NCBI GenBank assembly: GCA_902782785.1
Contig: CACZOH010000257.1
Coordinates: forward strand, 1-5,256
Reading direction: 5' to 3'
From: an uncultured Ruminococcus sp.
GTDB taxonomy: Bacteria; Bacillota; Clostridia; Oscillospirales; CAG-272
Length of the DNA stretch: 5,256 nucleotides
Every line of letters starts with the position of its first letter. Position 1 is the first letter of the stretch. A program made the translations under genes and the position numbers. Shown in pieces: positions 1 through 5,199 of this stretch. A model generated the notes under the pieces. It did not search any database. It saw only the letters and a program-made list of their open reading frames with translations, and had not been told where the DNA came from.

Positions 1-59
1 ATACGCCGGTATTCCAATGACGACAAACCGAAAAGAGCCGAAATAGCGCCGTTTGAGCG

Positions 60-97
60 GGTTCGGATAACTCTTGTTACCCTAAGTTAACGGTATT
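60..97 (-). repeat. Left arm of long-range inverted repeat (intergenic motif copy 1)
   Basis: This stretch is the reverse complement of 5168-5199. Thirty of 32 aligned bases match, with transitions at 71 and 75, and this arm has six extra bases (agttaa, 85-90). It contains the imperfect dyad GGATAA (65-70), six bases, TTACCC (77-82). Read on the minus strand it follows a weak -10-like TAAAAA. Similarity to the right copy seems to continue weakly outward to the window edge. Whether it is a leader RNA, an operator or a repeat end cannot be decided from one pair of copies. Confidence 0.7.
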
Positions 98-119
98 TTT
101 ACACAGTTTTCTTGCCGCG

Positions 120-162
120 TCTACAGTATAATCGGGAATAATATAAAAATTTCGGATATAAT
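120..162 (+). promoter_or_regulatory. Probable promoter region of the glycosidase-like operon
   Basis: The AT-rich gap before the gene at 194 holds TATAAT at 127-132, TATAAA at 142-147 and TATAAT at 157-162. The only pair with acceptable spacing is TCTACA (120-125), 16 bases, TATAAA (142-147), matching the consensus at 4 of 6 and 5 of 6 positions. The two perfect TATAAT boxes lack a good -35 and lack an extended TGn. The inverted-repeat dyad at 65-82 lies upstream and could bind a regulator. The exact start point is uncertain. Confidence 0.35.
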
Positions 163-193
163 TGAATCAATAAAACGGTACGGGAGAAAAGAT

Positions 194-1867
194 ATGTTTA
201 ACGCAAGGATTATATCGTCGCTTCAGAAATGCTTCATCGAGGACAAAATATCGGACAAGCCGGAGCTTAAAAAGCTTACGGCGTACAAAAACGAAAGATT
301 TTCTTTTGAGACGGCATACCGTATGGACGGGACGCCCTCTCAGTTCAGGGGCTTTGCGGACGTTTCCGTTTCCGCGGGAAAGCTCGGCGGCGTCTGCACA
401 GTCAGAACGGTCGAACAGATAGTTTCGCTTATGCCCGTTTTCCCGACGATGTCGGACGACAATTACATTAAAAAGACGCCCGGACTTTACCCCGATCCGC
501 TGATCCCGTGCAGAAACGGCGGGCAGACTCCCGTCTGCGAGGAGGAGACGCGCGCTCTCTGGATAGAATTCGACCCCGGAAAAACGGGCTATAAACCGGG
601 CGATCACAAAATAAACGTTGTCATCTCCCTGCGCGGCGAGGTCCTCTTCGACGGCGCGCTTGAGGTACATATAGTCGACGCCGACCTGCCGGAGCAGAGC
701 ATAGCCGTGACGCAGTGGTTTCACTGCGACTGCCTTGCAAGCTATTACAACGTCCCCGTCTTCTCCGCCGCGCATTGGAAAATAATAGAAAACTATATGA
801 GAACGGCGAGCAGAAACGGCATAAATATGATACTCACGCCGGTGTTCACTCCGCCGCTCGACACGCATATAGGCGGCGAGCGCCTCACGACGCAGTTAGT
901 CGACGTCAGAGTGACGGAGGACGGCTATGAATTCGGCTTTGACCGGCTCAGAAAATGGATAAGGCTCTGCAAAAAATGCGGAATAAAGTATTACGAGATC
1001 TCGCATCTGTTCACGCAGTGGGGCGCGGGTCACGCGCCGAAGATAATGGCGGAGGTGAACGGAAAGCAGGAGCGCATTTTCGGCTGGGAGACTGATTCCT
1101 GCGGCAGAAAATACCGCAAATTCCTCTCCCTGTTCATTCCGCGTCTGCTCGAGGTGTTGAAAGCCGAGGGCGTTGATAAAAACTGCCGCTTCCATATCTC
1201 AGACGAGCCGTCCGCGGCACAGCTTGAGATATACAAAAAAGCCAAATCCGGCGTCGCAAAGCTTCTTAAGGGCTATCCGATAATGGACGCTCTCTCAAGC
1301 ATCGATTACTACCGCGACGGCGTCATAGACAACCCCGTTCCCGCGTGCGACCACATAGAGCCGTTCTATGAGGCGGGCGTTCCCGAGCTCTGGACCTACT
1401 ACTGCTGCGGTCAGCATACGAACGTGCCGAACAGATTCATCGCTCAGCCGTCGTACAGAAACAGGATCATAGGATTTTTGTTCTATAAATACAATATAAA
1501 GGGCTTTCTGCAGTGGGGCTATAACTTCTACAACAACCAGGGCAGCTATTATCCGATAAATCCGTATATTTCATCCGCCTGCGATTACTTCGGCCAGGCG
1601 GGAGACGGTTTCTCCGTATGGCCCGCGCAGGACGGCACGGCGTATGAGTCCCTGCGTCTCTGCGTTTTCAACGACGCGATAAGCGATATGCGCGCGCTTC
1701 AGCTCTGCGAGAGCATATACGGGCGCGAAAAAACGCTCGAGGCGCTTGAAAAAGGTCTTGACAGACCGCTTAAATTCGCCGATTTTCCCGCGTCGGACGA
1801 CTATATCCTCGAGGCGCGCCGCAGGATCGACGCGCTTGTGGAGCGGGGCTTGAAAAATGGAAAATAA
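194..1867 (+). CDS. GH123-like glycoside hydrolase, DUF4091 domain protein
   Basis: This is a 557-aa protein of the DUF4091 family, related to GH123 beta-N-acetylgalactosaminidases. What is visible: an N-terminal beta-rich region (about residues 1-165), then a TIM-barrel-like catalytic region (about 170-450), then a DUF4091-like tail with GDGFSVWP (470-477) and SLRL (486-489). Conserved blocks include WFHCDC, LTPVFTPPLDT, SHLFTQWGA (270-278), HISDEP (334-339) and QWGYNFYNN (440-448). GH123 enzymes use neighbouring acidic residues and the substrate acetamido group, and D337-E338 is the likely pair. There is no signal peptide, so it probably acts in the cytoplasm on imported sugars. The start is set by GGGAG at 182-186, seven bases before the ATG. 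The last 11 bases overlap the next gene. Family membership is confident; the substrate is not known, and many DUF4091 proteins have never been assayed. Confidence 0.88.
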   Translation: MFNARIISSLQKCFIEDKISDKPELKKLTAYKNERFSFETAYRMDGTPSQFRGFADVSVSAGKLGGVCTVRTVEQIVSLMPVFPTMSDDNYIKKTPGLYPDPLIPCRNGGQTPVCEEETRALWIEFDPGKTGYKPGDHKINVVISLRGEVLFDGALEVHIVDADLPEQSIAVTQWFHCDCLASYYNVPVFSAAHWKIIENYMRTASRNGINMILTPVFTPPLDTHIGGERLTTQLVDVRVTEDGYEFGFDRLRKWIRLCKKCGIKYYEISHLFTQWGAGHAPKIMAEVNGKQERIFGWETDSCGRKYRKFLSLFIPRLLEVLKAEGVDKNCRFHISDEPSAAQLEIYKKAKSGVAKLLKGYPIMDALSSIDYYRDGVIDNPVPACDHIEPFYEAGVPELWTYYCCGQHTNVPNRFIAQPSYRNRIIGFLFYKYNIKGFLQWGYNFYNNQGSYYPINPYISSACDYFGQAGDGFSVWPAQDGTAYESLRLCVFNDAISDMRALQLCESIYGREKTLEALEKGLDRPLKFADFPASDDYILEARRRIDALVERGLKNGK

Positions 1868-2054
1868 GGAAAAAGAGATAAGATCGCGCTGTGAAGACTG
1901 CGAATACTACGATTACGACGAGTATTACGGTCAGATGTACTGCAAAAACGATCTTGACGAGGATGAAATGGAGCGGTTTGTCAGACGTCAGACCGCCTCC
2001 TGCCCGTATTTCAAACCGTACGACGAATATATGTCGGTGAGAAAGCAGAATTAA
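1857..2054 (+). CDS. DUF6472-like small four-cysteine protein
   Basis: This is a 65-aa, very acidic and tyrosine-rich protein with four cysteines at 12, 15, 29 and 49 (CxxC, then 13 and 19 residues between), which suggests a small zinc- or iron-binding fold. The blocks CEDCEYY, NLDEDEMERF-like (DLDEDEMERF, 32-41) and SCPYF (48-52) followed by DEYMSVRKQ match what I recall of the DUF6472 family of Clostridia, whose function is unknown. The ATG lies 11 bases inside the upstream gene in another frame, with GGGG at 1845-1848 as a weak ribosome binding site, so translation is probably coupled. No membrane segment is seen. It sits between a glycosidase-like and an acetyltransferase-like gene, but its role cannot be inferred from that. 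Confidence 0.82.
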   Translation: MENKEKEIRSRCEDCEYYDYDEYYGQMYCKNDLDEDEMERFVRRQTASCPYFKPYDEYMSVRKQN

Positions 2055-2074
2055 AAAGCCGCAAAAATCATCAC

Positions 2075-2092
2075 AAAGGAAGAACGATGTGA
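2075..2092 (+). promoter_or_regulatory. Ribosome binding site with start-stop ATGTGA over a GTG start
   Basis: AAAGGA at 2075-2080 is followed by ATG at 2087, which runs straight into TGA (2090-2092). The long reading frame instead uses GTG at 2089, eight bases after the AAAGGA. The GTG is preferred because it keeps the basic N-terminus (KKKVKR) before the membrane segment. The next in-frame ATG (residue 10) would remove that basic stretch. Confidence 0.6.
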
Positions 2093-4284
2093 AAAAAAAG
2101 GTCAAGCGCGCCGTTATGATCGCCGCGGCGGCGGTCACAGCGCTGATTCTGGTATATAATATCGCCTCCGCGTTCGTGCTCTCATACGAGTACGAGGGCG
2201 ACGGAGGCTTTTTCTCGCGCGTTTCCTATTCTCTTTCCCGCCTTTTCACCGATCCGCCTTCCTCCACATTCAAAAAAACGGCGTACAGGCTTTTCGGCGT
2301 AACGGCGGAAGGATCGATTTTCTCGGGATCTGACGGATATCTTTTTCCGCTCCGGGACGCGTCGTTCGACTACGGCGCCGACCTTTCGGGCAGGCTGAGG
2401 TACGACGGGGAAAAGCTTTCCGCCTATCTTTCGTCGCTTGAGACGCGGAGGCGCGCGCTTTTGCTCGACGACTGCGAGCTGTACGTTTACGTCGTTCCCA
2501 ACAGCCAGACGGTCCTGCGCGAGCAGGCGGGCGGCGACCCGTCCGTTCGCACCGCGGCGGAGGAGCTTGAAGCATATCTTCACGAAAACGGATTTATGAA
2601 TTTCCGTCTGCTCAGATCCGAGCTTTCACATACCGGAATACCGTCGTATCACAACACCGAAAACGGAATAAACGAATACGGCGCGTATCTCGTTTACAAA
2701 GAGGTAGCCGCCGATATGCCGGACGCGGTACAGAGAAGATACGGAAAGATAAACCTTGACGAATCTGATATTTCCGTTATAGAAACGGACGGCAGAGATC
2801 TCGCCGTCCGCGCGGGCATAGAAAAAACGGCGAAAAACAAAACGGTCGTTTACCCCACCGCGCCGTATACCTCGCTTTACACGTCGGAGCCGGCCGACGG
2901 CTGTACCGTGTGCAGACTGAAGGACGAATATAACGATTTTATCGGAAACTCAAGGCTTCTGTTTCTGATACCCGACGCGGATCTGCGCGAAATGCTTATG
3001 CCGCTTTTCTCCGCGTCGTACACGGACACGGTATACAAAAACACGCTCTCTTATTCGGATAAGACGGCGAACCTCGGTCATCACGCCGCCTGCGTCTGCA
3101 TTTTAAGGGAGGACAGGCTGTCAGAACTGCTCGACGGAGCGGATATATCGACATACGAGGCGAGGACCGCGGAGTTTGAGCGCGGCGGAGCCGTTTCCGC
3201 CCCGCGCGCGGTATCGTCCTCATACAAAAAAAGCGGGACGGTCATAATAGCGGGAGAAAGCTTTGACGCGCAGACCGTGACGGTCGCGTCGTCGCTCGAG
3301 ACGGTAACGGTAAACTCGCTTGACGGGCGTTTTATCGCGGAGCTTTCCGCAAAGCCGGGCGAGAGGCTTGCGCTCACGGGCTCGCGCGAGGGACGGCAGA
3401 CTTCGGAGACCGCGTATCACACCGCTCCTTCATCCGTATCTTGCGAGGAGAGCGTTTTTGCGGGCGGCGCCTCGATGCTTTACTACGAGCAGACGATAGC
3501 GGACTACACGGGCGGCTCAGCCGGGGCAAGCGCCGCGCAGCTCCGGAAGAAGCTTGAAAAGACGGTCGCCAAAATACGCCAGCTTACGGGCAAGGATACG
3601 AAGATCCTGTTTCTTGCGGCGCCGAATCCCCTGACGGTTTATCCCGGCGCGGCGTCCGCGGAGCTTATGCAAAAACGGGCGGAGACGACGAATTACGACG
3701 CCGTCGCCTCGGCGCTCGAGGGCGCGGACGGCGTTGAATTTCTCGACATACGCGGCGTTATGCGGCAGAATTCCGATATAGGCAAGCTCTATTATCAGAC
3801 GGACACGCACTGGACGGAGCTCGGCGCGTACTTCGGCTACCGCACGCTTATCGAAGCCGTATCGCGCGGCTTTCCCGCCGTCGCTCCGCTTTCTCTCAGC
3901 TCGTTCACTCAGACGGAAAAGACTGTTCCGGCGGGCGACCTTTCGGGATTTTCGGGACTTTCCGGACTTACCGAAAACGCGGTGTTCCTTAAACCGAATT
4001 TCAAGCTTAGGGCGGTCGGGATAAACGAAAAGCCGGATACGATAGACCGCTCCGTATACGGAGACGTGCTGACGTCCGCGGTGAACGACGACAGACTGCC
4101 GACCGCCGTCATGATACGCGATTCATACAGCGCAAACCTTTTCCCGTGGATATGCGAGCATTTTTCGTATCTTTACTGTCAGAGCATGTGGAACTACACC
4201 CCGGATCACGGAAAGATAGAGGAACTGAAGCCGGATTACGTCATATACGTGATCTGTGAAAGAAACCTCGGAGCGCTGACATAA
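2089..4284 (+). CDS. Membrane-anchored AlgX/AlgJ-like SGNH protein with duplicated domain
   Basis: This 731-aa protein starts with a basic stretch and one hydrophobic segment (about residues 8-30), a signal anchor or signal peptide, so the bulk is extracytoplasmic. The C-terminal half (about 455-731) is AlgX/AlgJ-like: PNPLTV (512-517), TDTHWTELGAY (571-581), RDSYS (677-681) and VICERNL. By analogy with AlgX the triad would be D572, H574 and S679, serving O-acetyl transfer or esterase chemistry on a surface glycan. The N-terminal half (about 75-350) repeats the same plan: DGYLFP (82-87), PNSQTV (137-142), EYGAY (196-200), PDADL (295-299), LREDRL. It lacks the DxH and Ser residues. Between them, about 380-440, lies a beta-rich Ig-like linker (DGRFIAEL, KPGERLALTG). 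Start is GTG, set by AAAGGA at 2075-2080. No MBOAT partner is visible. The fold assignment is good; the activity and substrate are inferred. Confidence 0.82.
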   Translation: MKKKVKRAVMIAAAAVTALILVYNIASAFVLSYEYEGDGGFFSRVSYSLSRLFTDPPSSTFKKTAYRLFGVTAEGSIFSGSDGYLFPLRDASFDYGADLSGRLRYDGEKLSAYLSSLETRRRALLLDDCELYVYVVPNSQTVLREQAGGDPSVRTAAEELEAYLHENGFMNFRLLRSELSHTGIPSYHNTENGINEYGAYLVYKEVAADMPDAVQRRYGKINLDESDISVIETDGRDLAVRAGIEKTAKNKTVVYPTAPYTSLYTSEPADGCTVCRLKDEYNDFIGNSRLLFLIPDADLREMLMPLFSASYTDTVYKNTLSYSDKTANLGHHAACVCILREDRLSELLDGADISTYEARTAEFERGGAVSAPRAVSSSYKKSGTVIIAGESFDAQTVTVASSLETVTVNSLDGRFIAELSAKPGERLALTGSREGRQTSETAYHTAPSSVSCEESVFAGGASMLYYEQTIADYTGGSAGASAAQLRKKLEKTVAKIRQLTGKDTKILFLAAPNPLTVYPGAASAELMQKRAETTNYDAVASALEGADGVEFLDIRGVMRQNSDIGKLYYQTDTHWTELGAYFGYRTLIEAVSRGFPAVAPLSLSSFTQTEKTVPAGDLSGFSGLSGLTENAVFLKPNFKLRAVGINEKPDTIDRSVYGDVLTSAVNDDRLPTAVMIRDSYSANLFPWICEHFSYLYCQSMWNYTPDHGKIEELKPDYVIYVICERNLGALT
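3940..3966 (+). repeat. Three tandem 9-bp units inside the AlgX-like gene
   Basis: The units ctttcggga, ttttcggga and ctttccgga lie head to tail and encode LSG-FSG-LSG (residues 618-626). They fall in a flexible-looking stretch between the catalytic DTHW block and the RDS block. This could be slippage-prone, with changes in copy number staying in frame. Confidence 0.6.
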
Positions 4285-4298
4285 TTAATAAAAAGATG

Positions 4299-4327
4299 TT
4301 GACTTTTGACATATCGTATGATATAGT
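4299..4327 (+). promoter_or_regulatory. Promoter of the rubrerythrin gene
   Basis: The -35 box TTGACT (4299-4304) and -10 box TATAGT (4322-4327) are 17 bases apart, each one mismatch from consensus, and the -10 is extended by TGA (4319-4321). It lies 15 bases after the preceding stop codon. A short dyad, ATATC (4311-4315), GTAT, GATAT (4320-4324), overlaps the -10 and could be an operator, but it does not match a PerR box well. Confidence 0.8.
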
Positions 4328-4358
4328 TTAAGTAAATAAAAAAACAAGGAGAAACACT

Positions 4359-4907
4359 ATGAAAAAATTCATCTGTCCCGTTTGCGGTTATGTACATGAA
4401 GGCGAGGAGCCGCCGGAGAAGTGCCCGCTTTGCGGAGTTCCCGGATCTAAATTCAAGGTAGAGGAAGCGACGGAGCTCAGCTGGGCGGCGGAGCACGTCC
4501 TCGGCGTCGCAAAGGACGTAGATCCCGAGATAAAAGCGGGATTGAAGAGCAATTTTGAAGGCGAATGCTCAGAGGTCGGTATGTATCTCGCGATGGCGAG
4601 AGTCGCGTACCGCGAGGGCTACGCCGAGGTAGGCGCGTACTACGAAAAAGCCGCGTGGGAAGAGGCGGAGCACGCCGCCAAATTCGCGGAGCTTCTGGGC
4701 GAGGTAGTGACGCCCTCCACCAAAAAGAATCTCGAGCTGCGCGTAGCCGCGGAAAACGGCGCGACCGCCGGCAAGACAGAGCTTGCGAAAATGGCGAAGG
4801 CTCAGAACCTTGACGCCATACACGACACCGTACACGAAATGGCGCGCGACGAAGCCCGTCACGGCAAAGCCTTCGCAGGACTGCTCAAGAGATATTTCGG
4901 AGAGTGA
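4359..4907 (+). CDS. rbr: Reverse rubrerythrin (N-terminal rubredoxin, C-terminal diiron)
   Basis: This 182-aa protein reduces hydrogen peroxide to water in the cytoplasm of anaerobes, taking electrons from NAD(P)H via rubredoxin-type carriers. The N-terminus is a rubredoxin domain with CPVC (6-9) and CPLC (22-25) holding one iron. The rest is a four-helix diiron domain: EGECSE (67-72), EEAEH (101-105, ligands E102 and H105), AAEN (E132) and DEARH (164-168, ligands E165 and H168). Putting the rubredoxin domain first is the hallmark of the reverse type found in clostridia, as opposed to classical rubrerythrin. AAGGAGA at 4346-4352 is six bases before the ATG. It has its own promoter at 4299-4327 and a terminator after it. 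The protein appears complete with all expected ligands. Confidence 0.96.
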   Translation: MKKFICPVCGYVHEGEEPPEKCPLCGVPGSKFKVEEATELSWAAEHVLGVAKDVDPEIKAGLKSNFEGECSEVGMYLAMARVAYREGYAEVGAYYEKAAWEEAEHAAKFAELLGEVVTPSTKKNLELRVAAENGATAGKTELAKMAKAQNLDAIHDTVHEMARDEARHGKAFAGLLKRYFGE

Positions 4908-4987
4908 CCGTCAAAGCGGCGCTTGTGTGTTCCGCAAAGACAAAAAAAACGCCGAAAGCCGCAAAAAGCAATATCATAACGCAAAAA

Positions 4988-5011
4988 GGACCCGCTGCCG
5001 GGTCCTTTTTT
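4988..5011 (+). terminator. Rho-independent terminator after rubrerythrin
   Basis: GGACCC (4988-4993) pairs perfectly with GGGTCC (5000-5005) across the loop GCTGCC, followed by six T (5006-5011). Five A (4983-4987) precede the stem, so the structure can also act on the minus strand. It lies 80 bases after the rubrerythrin stop codon. Confidence 0.95.
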
Positions 5012-5129
5012 CTTTTCGGCGCAAGCGGTGGCCGCTCGTTCTCCCGCCGCGAAAGCACCGGTCTTATCCCCCGTTTTGTCCTTTTTTGTCAAATATTAAA
5101 CTTCTTACATAAAAATTCCTCAAATCGTA

Positions 5130-5146
5130 ACCGAATAGGGTAGGTT
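5130..5146 (+). repeat. Partial third copy of the intergenic motif
   Basis: ACCG followed by TAGGGTA (5130-5142) resembles the ACCG-TAGGGTA start of the right repeat arm (5171-5181), 41 bases downstream, and the same block in the left arm read on the minus strand. Here two bases separate ACCG from TAGGGTA, there none, and in the left arm six. AACC (5129-5132) and GGTT (5143-5146) form a short dyad around it. It is short enough to be chance. Confidence 0.3.
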
Positions 5147-5161
5147 TTTTCCACATTTATA

Positions 5162-5170
5162 TGATATAAT
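5162..5170 (+). promoter_or_regulatory. Extended -10 promoter reading into the right repeat arm
   Basis: TGATATAAT is a perfect extended -10 (TGn plus TATAAT). No good -35 is visible at 16-18 bases upstream, which extended -10 promoters can tolerate. The expected start of transcription is about 5176-5178, exactly where the GGGTAA of the repeat motif begins. The downstream gene lies outside the window. Confidence 0.55.
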
Positions 5171-5199
5171 ACCGTAGGGTAACGAGAATTATCCGAACC
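5168..5199 (+). repeat. Right arm of long-range inverted repeat (intergenic motif copy 2)
   Basis: This is the inverted counterpart of 60-97. It holds GGGTAA (5177-5182), CGAGAA, TTATCC (5189-5194), a six-pair stem if one G-U pair is allowed in RNA. TCCGAA (5192-5197) can instead pair with TTCGGA (5205-5210), so the two hairpins exclude each other. A further stem CGGC-ATCTC-GCCG follows at 5211-5223. With the promoter just upstream it could be a leader RNA or an operator at a start site. Confidence 0.65.

Noticed and set aside
167..868. 233-codon open frame on the minus strand over the glycosidase-like gene.
   Set aside because: It is antisense to a clearly conserved family protein, is rich in Arg and Val as antisense frames usually are, and has no recognisable domain.
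3250..3266. AGESF at residues 388-392 of the AlgX-like protein looks like a GDSF-type SGNH nucleophile block.
   Set aside because: It falls in the beta-rich linker, outside the spacing of either SGNH half. PDADL at 295-299 and RDSYS at 677-681 fit the repeated landmark pattern far better.
2055..4967. Identical 13-mer AAAGCCGCAAAAA at 2055-2067 and 4955-4967, both in gaps after stop codons.
   Set aside because: It is short and simple in composition; flanking similarity is weak and no structure or function follows from it.
5086..5115. TTGTCA (5086-5091), 18 bases, TAAAAA (5110-5115) as another promoter.
   Set aside because: The -10 match is poor, and the extended -10 at 5162-5170 explains transcription into the downstream region better.
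4783..5143. Two + strand open frames running from the end of the rubrerythrin gene across the terminator.
   Set aside because: They overlap the rubrerythrin gene, read through the terminator hairpin, lack a ribosome binding site and have low-complexity Lys/Arg-rich translations.
60..5199. The inverted repeats as terminal repeats of an active transposon.
   Set aside because: There is no transposase, no visible target-site duplication, and the enclosed genes are ordinary chromosomal functions. I kept the repeat itself as a finding but not this reading.
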